Part shown: positions 51,936-60,560 of the stretch, piece by piece
How the letters are laid out: the number at the start of each line of letters is the position of its first letter
Numbering within the stretch: the stretch's first letter is position 1
DNA from: JBEKTY01 sp049515555
GTDB taxonomy: Bacteria > Planctomycetota > Planctomycetia > Pirellulales > Thermoguttaceae
Assembly (NCBI GenBank): GCA_049515555.1
Contig: JBEKTY010000056.1
Span: 8,778-72,777, forward strand
Length of the DNA stretch: 64,000 nucleotides
Direction of reading: 5' to 3'
Made by a program: the position numbers and the translations under genes
Notes under the pieces: generated by a model
Told to the model about the DNA's origin: nothing
The model's database searches: none
The model's input: only the letters and a program-made list of their open reading frames with translations

Positions 51936-53063
51936 ATGCGAGCCGTGGTGCAGATCGCCGACTACGCCGCCCCGTACGGGGGAAACTTCATCGCCGCCTT
52001 GACGGCCTTGGCCGGGCCCTGCCGGCAGCACGGGCTGCGGCTGGTGCTGACCTTCCCCTGCCAGTCGAGGGAGCGGGCATGGTGCGCGGACCTGTCGGCC
52101 GGAGGATACGCGGTCCGCTTCCTGCCCGCGGCGCGCTCGTTGCTGGGCCAGGCCCGGGCCATCCGCCGCATCGCGCGCCAGGAGAATGCCGCCCTCATTC
52201 ACACCCATTTCACGCGCTTCGACCTCGCGGCCTGGCTGGCGGCCCGGCTGCCGGCTCGCGGCCGCCGCCCCCAGGTGATCTGGCACGCCCACTCCGCGCT
52301 GCACGACCCGCGAACCCGGCTCCGGCGGCTGAAAAACCTGGTGAAATACCGTGGGCTGGGGCGGACGGCGCGAATGATCGCGGTCTCCGAGCACGTCCGG
52401 CGCGAGCTGCTGGCCGTCGGCTTTCCGTCCGCCCGGATTCGCACCATCCTTAACGGAATCGACCTGCAAAGGGCGTCGCGCACGGTTCGCTCGAAAGAGC
52501 AAGTCTTCTCCGACCTGGGGATTCAGCCCGACCAGCGCCTGCTGCTGATGATCGGCTGGGATCCGATCCGCAAGGGGGTCGATCTGGCAGGGGAGGCGGT
52601 GGGGCGACTGGTCGAGCAGGGGGAGCGCCTGGTCTTGGTGATCCTCGGCGGGGAGCCGTTGCGGCGGTACTTGTCGGAGCGGAAGCCGGGCGGCGCGCCG
52701 CCCTGGATGCGTTGTATCGAGCCCACGGAGGACATGGGTTCCCTTTACGGGGCCGCCGCCGCCTTCTTGTCGCCCAGCCGCAGCGAAGGCTTCACCTACG
52801 CGGCCTGCGAAGCCATGGCCGGCGGAACGCCCGCCGTATTGGCCGACATTCCAGCCGTGGGCTGGGCACAGGCTTGCCCCGCGGCGGCCTTCTGCGCGCC
52901 GGGCGACGGCCACGCGCTCTGCGCCGCCATTCGATCCGTATTGAGCTGGTCGCCGGTCGAGCGCCAGCGGCGGGCGGCGGAAGGCCGCCAGTTCGTCCGC
53001 CGCGGCTTCGACGTGCGGCGCTGGGCGGAACAGGTGGTCGAGTTCTATCACGAAAGACAGTGA
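51936..53063 (+). CDS. GT4 glycosyltransferase
   Basis: 375 residues. GT-B fold with IADYAAPYGGNFIAALTALA, IHTHFTRFDLAAWLAAR, MIAVSEHVRRELLAVGF and RIRTILNGIDLQRA in the N-terminal half, LLLMIGWDPIRKGVDLAGEAVGRL opening the C-terminal half, and FLSPSRSEGFTYAACEAMAGGTPAVL containing the E-x7-E donor-site motif. Retaining mechanism expected; the sugar is unknown. Confidence 0.85.
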   Translation: MRAVVQIADYAAPYGGNFIAALTALAGPCRQHGLRLVLTFPCQSRERAWCADLSAGGYAVRFLPAARSLLGQARAIRRIARQENAALIHTHFTRFDLAAWLAARLPARGRRPQVIWHAHSALHDPRTRLRRLKNLVKYRGLGRTARMIAVSEHVRRELLAVGFPSARIRTILNGIDLQRASRTVRSKEQVFSDLGIQPDQRLLLMIGWDPIRKGVDLAGEAVGRLVEQGERLVLVILGGEPLRRYLSERKPGGAPPWMRCIEPTEDMGSLYGAAAAFLSPSRSEGFTYAACEAMAGGTPAVLADIPAVGWAQACPAAAFCAPGDGHALCAAIRSVLSWSPVERQRRAAEGRQFVRRGFDVRRWAEQVVEFYHERQ

Positions 53064-53073
53064 CCGTTGCGGC

Positions 53074-53153
53074 GGGGACTGTCCCGATTTTCGCGGCGAT
53101 CACGGCACAATCACCGAAACAAGCGAATCAGCCGCGAAAATGGGACTGTCCCC
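53074..53153. repeat. GGGGACTGTCCC palindromic element, copy D (intergenic)
   Basis: Left arm GGGGACTGTCCCGATTTTCG (53074-53093) and right arm CGAAAATGGGACTGTCCCC (53135-53153), with a 41-base spacer, between the GT4 and methyltransferase genes. Confidence 0.85.
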
Positions 53154-53222
53154 TTCGGCCGTGCCGCCGCCGGTCGCCGCCGAAAACGACGTAATCAACA
53201 GGAGAACAGATACCATGGGACG

Positions 53223-53999
53223 ATGGGGGGCCGTAGCGTGAAATCCTCGGGCCAAGATCCGACGCCCGAGGCTGCCGGTGGGCACCCGGATCCCGACCAC
53301 AGTGTCCAGCGCATCGTCAGCGCTTACGAGCGACGCAAGGAGACTGTGCCCCACGATCGCTATAGCTACTTCCAGGCCGGGGCGCTCTTCATGGCCCACC
53401 AGCGGGAACGTGAGTTTTTTCGGCTGTTCAAAAAGGTGGGCCTGAGAGAATTCAAGACTCAGAAAATCCTGGACGTTGGCTGCGGCTACGGTGTCGGATT
53501 GCGAGAATTCATCCGCTGGGGCGCAAGGCCGGAGAACCTCTTCGGCATCGACCTGCTTGGCGAGCGCGTCGAGGTCGCACGACATTTGTGTCCCGCCTGC
53601 GTATCGATCCAGCAGGGCAACGCGACGGCGCTTCCCTGGAGCAGCGGAACTTTCGACCTGGTATCGCAGGGCACGCTTTTCACCTCCCTTCTCGACCCGC
53701 AGATGCGACGGCAAGCCGCGCAGGAAATGGTGCGTGTTCTCAAACCCGGCGGGATGGTGCTGTGGTTCGATTTTCGCGTGAACAATCCCCGCAACCCCGA
53801 CGTGCGCGGAGTCGGCCGGCGGGAGATACAGGAGCTATTCCCGGGATGCGCCGTCTGTCTCTTGCACACGGTTTTGTTGCCGCCGCTGGCCAGACGCCTG
53901 GCCCCTTATTCGTGGCTGTTGTGCGAGATTTTGGCCAAGATACCGTTTCTCTGCACGCATTACGCGGGTGCAATTCGCCGCCCCGTGGCACAGCCGTAA
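53223..53999 (+). CDS. SAM-dependent methyltransferase
   Basis: 258 residues from the ATG at 53223 (a GTG at 53238 is also possible; a tiny ORF at 53215 overlaps it). Class I fold: KILDVGCGYGVGLREFIRW (motif I), LFGIDLLGERVEVARHL, DLVSQGTLFTSLLD and VRVLKPGGMVLWFDFRV. It is placed among glycosyltransferases, so it may methylate a sugar, for example a terminal cap. A C-terminal hydrophobic stretch (LLHTVLLPPLARRLAPYSWLLC) could give membrane contact. Confidence 0.82.
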   Translation: MGGRSVKSSGQDPTPEAAGGHPDPDHSVQRIVSAYERRKETVPHDRYSYFQAGALFMAHQREREFFRLFKKVGLREFKTQKILDVGCGYGVGLREFIRWGARPENLFGIDLLGERVEVARHLCPACVSIQQGNATALPWSSGTFDLVSQGTLFTSLLDPQMRRQAAQEMVRVLKPGGMVLWFDFRVNNPRNPDVRGVGRREIQELFPGCAVCLLHTVLLPPLARRLAPYSWLLCEILAKIPFLCTHYAGAIRRPVAQP

Positions 54000-54157
54000 T
54001 CGCGCCCGACGGAGAACGGTTTCCGGATCGAGGATCAGCACAGTCAAGCCTTCACGCCATCGCCTGATCGCCCGCATTCCGGCACATGACATGACGCGCC
54101 GTCGCCGTAAGGCGGCCTTGCAGCCGGAACAGCCGTTGCCCGCTTGAAGTCGCCCCG

Positions 54158-55135
54158 ATGAATCCAATGATTCGCGCAGCGTTACGCCTAAGCTACGGCC
54201 TTCCCCCCCCCTTTGCGGCCATCCTGGCCGGGCCGCGCCCCAGCGTGCTGCTGTATCATGGCGTGCCGCGGCGCAGCCCCGTGGCGGGAAAGTACGCCTT
54301 CGACGGTGAAGCCTTGGAACGCCAAGTGCTGTATCTGAAGCGACATTTTCGTGTTATCCATTGGCAGGACCTGTTTCGCAGCCGATCCTTATGGGATCGG
54401 AAGGCGGTGTTGCTGACGTTCGACGACGGCCTGCGCAACAATGCCGAGGTCGTCGCTCCGATCCTTCTCAGGCACGGCCTTCCGGCACTGTTCTTTGTGA
54501 GCACGCGCCACGTCGGCTCTAAGCGAGTTCTATGGTTTACCTACCTGCGCGCGTTGGAACACGAATACCGCGGAGACGAGATTCGTTTTCGGGGCGCCGA
54601 TTACGACATGTCGCCGCCAGGCAGGCAACGCAGTGTCCAATTGTTGCGCCGGCGCCTGCTCGCGCTGAAACCGCACCCGTCGGCCATGTACGCCGCTATC
54701 CATGATGAATTACCGCCGCTGGAGTCCTTCGTTGCCGAACGGGACATCGAAGACCGATATGCGGGCATGACCGCGGAGCAGATGGCCGCGCTGGACTCCC
54801 ACGACCTGTTCTCGGTGGAATGTCACTCGGTAGACCATCCCTATCTTACGCAATGTGCTCCGGAAGAAGCCCTCCGTCAAATACGAGAGAACAAGGAATG
54901 CATTGAACGCACGTGCGGGAAAGTGGTAACGCGGATTTCATATCCGCTGGGCGACTACAACCGGTACGTTGTTGAAGCCGCCCGACAAATGGGCTTCAGG
55001 ACGGGCTATGCCGTCGCCCCCTTGCTCCGATCATTTTCGGACTTTGAGATACCGCGCGCCGGGATTTACCGCGCGCCCCTCGAGGTAGCCGGGTTCAAGG
55101 CGATGTGGTCGCGACGGAGGCCCCATGCCGGCTGA
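54158..55135 (+). CDS. Polysaccharide deacetylase (CE4)
   Basis: 325 residues. NodB homology: VLLYHGVPRRSP, VLLTFDDGLRNNAEVVAPILLRHGLPALFFVS (TFDDG, metal Asp pair) and SVECHSVDHPYLTQ (H-x3-H metal ligands), then RISYPLGDYNRYVVEAARQMGF. It removes N-acetyl groups from hexosamine residues. Its stop overlaps the formyltransferase start by 11 bases, suggesting they act in sequence. Confidence 0.85.
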   Translation: MNPMIRAALRLSYGLPPPFAAILAGPRPSVLLYHGVPRRSPVAGKYAFDGEALERQVLYLKRHFRVIHWQDLFRSRSLWDRKAVLLTFDDGLRNNAEVVAPILLRHGLPALFFVSTRHVGSKRVLWFTYLRALEHEYRGDEIRFRGADYDMSPPGRQRSVQLLRRRLLALKPHPSAMYAAIHDELPPLESFVAERDIEDRYAGMTAEQMAALDSHDLFSVECHSVDHPYLTQCAPEEALRQIRENKECIERTCGKVVTRISYPLGDYNRYVVEAARQMGFRTGYAVAPLLRSFSDFEIPRAGIYRAPLEVAGFKAMWSRRRPHAG

Positions 55136-55952
55136 AAACGGCGAGCGACGCGTCGTGCTGTATACCAGTGAAGATGCGCTGGCCGGTGAGCTCTTCTTGT
55201 ATATGTACGCGCACCTCGCGGCCTTCTGGCCGGCGGTCGAGGTCGTGGCCGTGCGCAGGGGCCGCGCGTCCGCGGGGCAGAGGCTGTCCCGGGCTTGCCG
55301 CAAACTTCGCAAGCTCGGCCTCGTGTCGAGCCTGGAAATCACCAGCTCCTTGTGGCTGCGACGCGCCTTGCTGCGCCGAGATCAAGCGGAGGTCGCCGAG
55401 CGAATCCGTGCCATCCCCCGGCCGGACCGCCGACCCCTTCCGGGCAACGTCCGTTGGGTGTCCCACGCCAATGGAGCGGACGCGGTGAAGACCCTGGAAG
55501 ATCTGCGGCCGGCGATTCTGATTCAAGCGGGGGTGGGCATTCTCCGCCCCTGTGTTTTCCACATCCCGGCATTGGGCACGCTGAACCTGCACCATGGCAT
55601 CGCCCCGCTCATCCGCGGCATGGAGTCGATCTATTGGGGCCTCTGGGAGCGCCGACCCGAATGGATCGGCTCGACGGTCCACTTTATCGACGCCGGAATC
55701 GACACCGGTCGCGTGCTCGCCTACTTCAGAGTGGAACCAATCGCCAAGGGCGAGGGATTCCCTTCGCTTTTTGCAAGGGCCACCGCCGGCGGCGTCGCAG
55801 AATTGCTGCAAGTCGTCGGCCGATTGCTGGCGGGCGAGCCCGTCGCTATCAAGGCTGCCGTCGGCCGGAGCCATTATCGATCAACGTTCTCCGGTTGGAA
55901 GATGCTCTTCCTGACGCGACGATTGAACCGCGAACGACGGCGGACCGCATGA
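55125..55952 (+). CDS. Formyltransferase-domain protein (sugar N-formyltransferase candidate)
   Basis: 275 residues. The core motif of 10-formyl-THF-dependent formyltransferases is seen: LNLHHGIAPLIRGMESIYW (N-x-H...G) and GSTVHFIDAGIDTGRVLAY (catalytic Asp in FIDAGID). It lacks the C-terminal domain of Fmt and sits among glycan genes, so it is more likely a sugar N-formyltransferase (as WbkC or VioF) than tRNA formyltransferase. Coupled to the deacetylase before it (overlap) and the GT4 after it (ATGA overlap). Confidence 0.82.
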   Translation: MPAENGERRVVLYTSEDALAGELFLYMYAHLAAFWPAVEVVAVRRGRASAGQRLSRACRKLRKLGLVSSLEITSSLWLRRALLRRDQAEVAERIRAIPRPDRRPLPGNVRWVSHANGADAVKTLEDLRPAILIQAGVGILRPCVFHIPALGTLNLHHGIAPLIRGMESIYWGLWERRPEWIGSTVHFIDAGIDTGRVLAYFRVEPIAKGEGFPSLFARATAGGVAELLQVVGRLLAGEPVAIKAAVGRSHYRSTFSGWKMLFLTRRLNRERRRTA

Positions 55953-57079
55953 CGTTATCCATGCGTTCTGGTGCGGGCAACACCGTGGCCTTGTTCGTCC
56001 CAAGGCCCGGCCCGGGTGGGGCGGAACGCATTACTGTCCACTTGGCTAACGGCCTGGTGCGGCGCGGGCGGCGCGTCGATGCCGTCTTTCTGCAGGCGGA
56101 AGGCCCGTTCCTGGCGGATTTGACGGCGGAGGTGCGAATTCTCGATTTGAACGCGCCGCGCTTGATGCACGCTATTCCGCGGCTCGCCGCATACCTGCGT
56201 TCGGCCCGCCCCGAAGTCCTCATTTCGGCCCTGGATTATGCCAACGTGGGGGCCATCCTGGCTAACGGGCTGTCGCGTACCAACACCCCAACCGTCGCCG
56301 CGGTACACGTTACGCATTCGATGGACGCCGCTGCCAGGCGGGGCATCAAGCAGAGCATCCTGCGGACCGCCATTCGCTGGACCTATCGCCGGGCCGACGC
56401 TATCGTCTGCGTGTCGCAAGGCGTGGCCGACGACCTGCTCCGCGTAACCCGCCTTCCGGCGGAGAAGGTCCGCGTGATCTACAATCCCGTCGTCACGCCC
56501 CGCTTGCTGGAACTTGCCCGGGAGCCGGTGACGCATCCTTGGTTCGCCCCGGGCCAACCGGAGGTGCTCGTTGCCGTGGGCAGCCTGACGCCGCCCAAGG
56601 ATTTCGCTACCCTCATCCGCGCCATGGCCCTCCTCCGCCAGAACCGCGCGGCGCGGCTGATGATCCTCGGCGAGGGACCCCTCCGCGGAGCACTGGAAAA
56701 CCTGGTGCGGGAACTGGGATTGCAGGATTGCGTAGCCCTGCCGGGGTTCGACAAGAACCCCTACGCCTACCTGGCCCGGGCGGCGGTGTTCGTGCTCTCC
56801 TCCGCCTGGGAGGCACTGCCCACCGTGCTCATCGAGGCCCTGGCGGTGGGAGTGCCCGTGGTATCGACCGACTGCCGGTACGGGCCCGGGGAGATCCTCG
56901 ACGGGGGCCGCTACGGCCGGTTGGTGCCCGTGGGCGACGCGGAGGCCATGGCCCAGGCCGTGGCCGGTGCCCTGCGGGGGCCGCCGCCCGCCGTGCCCGG
57001 CCGGGCGCTCGAGCGCTACACTTTGGACTTTGCCCTGGATCAGTACGCCCAACTGCTTGCCGAGATACGCCATGGATAA
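55949..57079 (+). CDS. GT4 glycosyltransferase
   Basis: 376 residues, ATG overlapping the formyltransferase stop. GT-B fold with VPRPGPGGAERITVHLANGLV, ADAIVCVSQGVADDLLRV and KVRVIYNPVVTPRLLE in the first half, VLVAVGSLTPPKDFATLIRAM and LMILGEGPLRGALENLV in the second, and AVFVLSSAWEALPTVLIEAL with the E-x7-E motif. The sugar is unknown. Confidence 0.87.
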   Translation: MTLSMRSGAGNTVALFVPRPGPGGAERITVHLANGLVRRGRRVDAVFLQAEGPFLADLTAEVRILDLNAPRLMHAIPRLAAYLRSARPEVLISALDYANVGAILANGLSRTNTPTVAAVHVTHSMDAAARRGIKQSILRTAIRWTYRRADAIVCVSQGVADDLLRVTRLPAEKVRVIYNPVVTPRLLELAREPVTHPWFAPGQPEVLVAVGSLTPPKDFATLIRAMALLRQNRAARLMILGEGPLRGALENLVRELGLQDCVALPGFDKNPYAYLARAAVFVLSSAWEALPTVLIEALAVGVPVVSTDCRYGPGEILDGGRYGRLVPVGDAEAMAQAVAGALRGPPPAVPGRALERYTLDFALDQYAQLLAEIRHG

Positions 57080-58304
57080 ACTGGTATTCGTGCTGCTATG
57101 CGGATTGGTCTTCGTGATCCCCTGGGAGATGATCGGGGCGTTGGGGGAGCTGCCCTCGCTGTCGCGGCTGCTGGGGCTGATCACGATCTTGACGGCCGTG
57201 GTGGCCATGTTTGCCCGGCCTACGCTGCGCCGTGTTCCGTGGGCCATGCGGTTCATGATCCTGTTCTGGATCTGGACGGCGCTCGGCCTGCTCTGGTCCG
57301 TCGACCCGCCCTACACCCAAATCCATGTTGTCACCATCCTGCTGCTGGTGTTGTTCGTCTGGTTGATCTGGCAATTCTGCCCGAGCGTCGACCGCCAGGT
57401 CGTCCTGATGAAGACGTACATTTGGGGACACGTCGTGCCGCTGGCCTGGATGTACGTGGATTTTGCGCGGGCGGGCTTTTCCCGGGCGGCCCTGGGGGCA
57501 CGCTTCACCGGGGCGGGACACGACGCGAACTACATGGCCGAGCTGCTGAATGTCGTCGTCCTGTTCGTCGTGTATCTACTGGCCCGCGGCCGCGGGCGGC
57601 GCATGCCCCTCCGGCCGTTCTACGTCGGGCTGTTGCCCGCCGCCGCGATCGCGGTCTTCTTGACCGGCTCGCGGACGGGCGTGCTCGGCCTGGCGGCCAG
57701 CGGAGTCGTATCGCTCTTCATACTCCGTTACGGGGGCTTTCAGACCAAGTTTCTGGTCCTCCTGGCGCTGGCCGGAATCGTGCTCGGCATTGTGACACTT
57801 GTGCCGGCGGAGCTGCTGACGCGCGTCACCACGGAAACCAGCCTGAAAGCAGGGACGTTTCAAGAGCGGCTCGACTCCTGGCAGGCCGGCCTGGCGGCCT
57901 GGCTCCGCGTCCCGATCCAAGGCATCGGCGGCGGAACCTATGCCAGCCTCACCGCGGGCACCTTCGCCGGCCGGATGGTGGCCCACAACGTCTTCATCTC
58001 GGAGCTGGTGGAAAAGGGAATCGTCGGCTTCATCCTGTTCATGACTTTTCTCATGATGATCGTCAAAAGCGCGTGGTCCATGCCGAAGCTGGAACGATAC
58101 CTCTGGCTCGGCAGCCTGGGCGTCTGGGGCCTGGCCTCGTTGACGGCGAGCTCAGGCCACGACAAACTCACCTGGTTCCTTTTCGGGATAGTGCTGGCCC
58201 AAGCGGCGGCGCTCGGCCGCGCGGCCAACCCTTACTGGTCGCCGGGCAACTTCCCGGCCACGGCCCTGGCCGCCAGGCGTCGCAACTTCCGCGGCTCCCC
58301 TTGA
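57072..58304 (+). CDS. O-antigen ligase/polymerase (Wzy/WaaL family)
   Basis: 410 residues from the ATG at 57072, overlapping the GT4 end by 8 bases. About 11 membrane segments (LVFVLLCGLVFVIPWEMI, LLGLITILTAVVAMFA, VVTILLLVLFVWLIW and others). A large outward loop includes SWQAGLAAWLRVPIQGIGGGTYAS and MVAHNVFISELVEKGIVG, the H-N-x-F/L-hallmark of this family. It should polymerise repeat units or ligate the glycan to an acceptor at the outer face of the inner membrane. Confidence 0.85.
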   Translation: MDKLVFVLLCGLVFVIPWEMIGALGELPSLSRLLGLITILTAVVAMFARPTLRRVPWAMRFMILFWIWTALGLLWSVDPPYTQIHVVTILLLVLFVWLIWQFCPSVDRQVVLMKTYIWGHVVPLAWMYVDFARAGFSRAALGARFTGAGHDANYMAELLNVVVLFVVYLLARGRGRRMPLRPFYVGLLPAAAIAVFLTGSRTGVLGLAASGVVSLFILRYGGFQTKFLVLLALAGIVLGIVTLVPAELLTRVTTETSLKAGTFQERLDSWQAGLAAWLRVPIQGIGGGTYASLTAGTFAGRMVAHNVFISELVEKGIVGFILFMTFLMMIVKSAWSMPKLERYLWLGSLGVWGLASLTASSGHDKLTWFLFGIVLAQAAALGRAANPYWSPGNFPATALAARRRNFRGSP

Positions 58305-58415
58305 AAACGCACAACCAATTCATGGCATTCGTGAAGACCGGCGGCACGGCAGACGAAGGGACCTCGAGCCCGGGCGAGGCCGTCGCGAAACCGGCGCCGG
58401 GCCGGAAGTAGTCCC

Positions 58416-59633
58416 ATGAAACTGCTGTACCTGACGGTTTCCATGCCCTTGGCTCACGGCGAGGCGTTCCTGATCCCCGAGGCCCACGAGCTGATCCGCC
58501 AGGGTTGCGCGGTGCTGATCGTGCCGCGCGACGTGGCCGGCGGCGTGGTCAACGGCGACGCCCAGGGGCTGCGGGCCGTGTGCATCCTGCGGCGGCTGTG
58601 GTCGCCGCGGGTTCTGGCGGCGGCGGCGGCCGAAGCCGGCCGGCATCCCTTCCGCGCCGCAAAGGTCCTGGCCACGCTGCTGGGCAGCCGCAACTGCCGG
58701 ACGCGGCTGCGGAACCTGGCCGTCTTTCCCAAAGGGCTTTGGCTGGCGCGGCTGGCGCGGCACGGCGGCGCCGACCATATTCACGCCCACTGGCTCCTGA
58801 CCACGGCCACCATGGCCATGGTGGCCGGCGAGGTCTCCGGCATCCCCTGGAGTTGCACCGCCCACCGCGCCGACATCGCCGAGAACAACCTGCTGGCCGT
58901 CAAGCTGGCCAAGGCCCGCTTCGTCCGCTTCATCTCCGAAAGCGGCCTGCGCATGGCGCAGCGGCTCTGCGCCGGCCCGGTCGAGCCCCGGGGCCGGCTG
59001 CTGCACCTGGGCGTTTCGCTTCCGCCCTGGCCGCCCGCTCCGGCCCCCCAGCCGGAACCGCCGCTGCTGGTTTGCCCGGCAAACCTCTACCCGGTCAAAG
59101 GACACAAGTATCTCTTGCAGGCCATGGCCATTTTGCGGCAGCGGGGCGTGGCCTGCCGGCTGGACGTGGCCGGCAGCGGGGGGCTGCGGGCAGAACTGGA
59201 AACCATGGCCCGCGACCTGGCCCTGCAGGATCGCGTGAAATTCCTCGGCCAGGTGCCCCACGACGCCCTCTTGGATCGCTATCGCCGCGGACCCCCTAGC
59301 GCCGTCGTCCTGCCGAGCATCGACCTGGGCGACAACGAGCACGAGGGCATTCCCATAGCGCTGCTCGAGGCGATGGGATACGGCATCCCGGTAATCGCCA
59401 CGCGTACGGGCGGCATTCCGGAGCTGCTCGACGGCGGGGCCGGCATGCTGGTCCCGCCGCGGGACCCCACGGCCCTGGCAGACGCCCTCCAGCAGGTGCT
59501 CCCCGAGGGGGAACTCCGGCGCCGGCTGGCGGAAGCCGGCCGGCTGCGCGTGGCCCAGGGCTGGGCCGTGGAAACGGTCGTCGCCCAATTGCTCGGCCTG
59601 ATGCAGGGGCAGAAGGTAGAAGTTAGGAGTTAG
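58416..59633 (+). CDS. GT4 glycosyltransferase
   Basis: 405 residues. N-terminal half MKLLYLTVSMPLAHGEAFLIPEA and HIHAHWLLTTATMAMVAGEV; the C-terminal half begins LLVCPANLYPVKGHKYLLQAM, then CRLDVAGSGGLRAELE and NEHEGIPIALLEAMGYGIPVIA with the E-x7-E motif. Its end EVRS is followed by AGAAGT-type words before the next gene. Donor and acceptor unknown. Confidence 0.87.
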   Translation: MKLLYLTVSMPLAHGEAFLIPEAHELIRQGCAVLIVPRDVAGGVVNGDAQGLRAVCILRRLWSPRVLAAAAAEAGRHPFRAAKVLATLLGSRNCRTRLRNLAVFPKGLWLARLARHGGADHIHAHWLLTTATMAMVAGEVSGIPWSCTAHRADIAENNLLAVKLAKARFVRFISESGLRMAQRLCAGPVEPRGRLLHLGVSLPPWPPAPAPQPEPPLLVCPANLYPVKGHKYLLQAMAILRQRGVACRLDVAGSGGLRAELETMARDLALQDRVKFLGQVPHDALLDRYRRGPPSAVVLPSIDLGDNEHEGIPIALLEAMGYGIPVIATRTGGIPELLDGGAGMLVPPRDPTALADALQQVLPEGELRRRLAEAGRLRVAQGWAVETVVAQLLGLMQGQKVEVRS

Positions 59634-59641
59634 AAGGACAC

Positions 59642-60229
59642 ATGAAACGCCTATTGGACGTGACCATTGCCGGCGTGGGGCTGATCCTGCTCTGCCCGCT
59701 GCTGGCGGTCGTGGCGGCGCTGGTCAAGTTGACCTCCCGCGGCCCGGTGTTCTTCCGGCAGGAGCGGGTGGGCCGCGGCTTTCGCCCCTTCCGGATCTAC
59801 AAGTTCCGCACCATGCGCCGCCAGGCGCCGCACGGCGGCCCGCAGATCACCTTCGGCAGCGATCCGCGCATCACTCCCGTCGGCCGGTTCCTGCGGGCCT
59901 CGAAACTCGACGAGTTGCCGCAATTGATCAACGTGTTGCGGGGGGAGATGAGCCTGGTCGGGCCGCGGCCCGAGGTGCCCAAGTACGTCCAGATGTTCCG
60001 GCCGGATTACGAGGAGATCCTGCAAGTGCGGCCGGGAATCACCGATCTGGCTTCCATCCGTTACCGCCAGGAGGCGGCGATCCTCGGCCGGGCCGCGGAT
60101 CCCGAGCAGGAATACGTCCGCCGCGTGTTGCCGGAAAAGATCCGTCTGGCCAAGGAATATATCCGCCGCTCTTCGCTGCGGACGGACTTGGCCATAATTA
60201 TCAAGACCGTGCTGGTTCTTAGAAGTTAG
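59642..60229 (+). CDS. Initiating phosphoglycosyl transferase (bacterial sugar transferase)
   Basis: 195 residues, the small monotopic type (PglC-like, without the extra N-terminal membrane domain of WcaJ/WbaP). One re-entrant hydrophobic helix (DVTIAGVGLILLCPLLAVVA), then GPVFFRQERVGRGFRPFRIYKFRTM and SKLDELPQLINVLRGEM, SLVGPRPEV. It transfers the first sugar-phosphate to undecaprenyl phosphate, possibly a product of the 4,6-dehydratase and aminotransferase genes, and so begins the repeat unit. It is the last gene before a 330 base repeat-rich gap. Confidence 0.92.
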   Translation: MKRLLDVTIAGVGLILLCPLLAVVAALVKLTSRGPVFFRQERVGRGFRPFRIYKFRTMRRQAPHGGPQITFGSDPRITPVGRFLRASKLDELPQLINVLRGEMSLVGPRPEVPKYVQMFRPDYEEILQVRPGITDLASIRYRQEAAILGRAADPEQEYVRRVLPEKIRLAKEYIRRSSLRTDLAIIIKTVLVLRS

Positions 60230-60560
60230 GAGCCAGAAGTCAGAAGTCAGAAGTCAGAAGTTAGGAGTTAGAAGTTGGAAGGTAGAAGGTAAGGGCTGGA
60301 CTTCTGCAAATTGCGGATTGGTCGGTCCCCTCTCCCCCCGGGAGATGGTTAGGGTGAGGGGAAATGGGTGAGGATCGTGCTGCTCCGTTTTTCGTGACCA
60401 ACGCAGGTTCCCCTCACCCCCGGCCCTCTCCCGGAGGGAGAGGGGGACCACTTGTGCCGTCCTCACCCCAACTTGCAAGACTCCAGTTCTGACTTCTGAC
60501 TTCTGACTTCTGACTTCTGACTTCTGACTCCTGACTTCCACCTCCCCAGGGAGCATCGAC
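60230..60560. other. Repeat-filled intergenic region
   Basis: No gene was found. AGAAGTC/TTAGAAG word repeats (60230-60294) face inverted GACTTCT words (about 60487-60541), with the second 191 bp element between them (60295-60486). The TTG-started gene follows. Confidence 0.7.
60295..60486. repeat. 192 bp inverted-repeat element with nested REPs, copy 2
   Basis: Starts GCTGGACTTCTGCAAATTG and ends CAACTTGCAAGACTCCAG (near-complementary ends); contains facing CCCTCTCC..GGGAGA REPs (about 60327-60363 and 60408-60450). Same length and internal order as 2164-2354. Confidence 0.7.

Noticed and set aside
55125..55952. Methionyl-tRNA formyltransferase
   Set aside because: It lacks the C-terminal Fmt domain and sits in a glycan operon.
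58322..58411. 29-codon ORF between the polymerase and GT4 genes
   Set aside because: No Shine-Dalgarno, no recognised family, and Gly/Ala/Pro composition like spacer.
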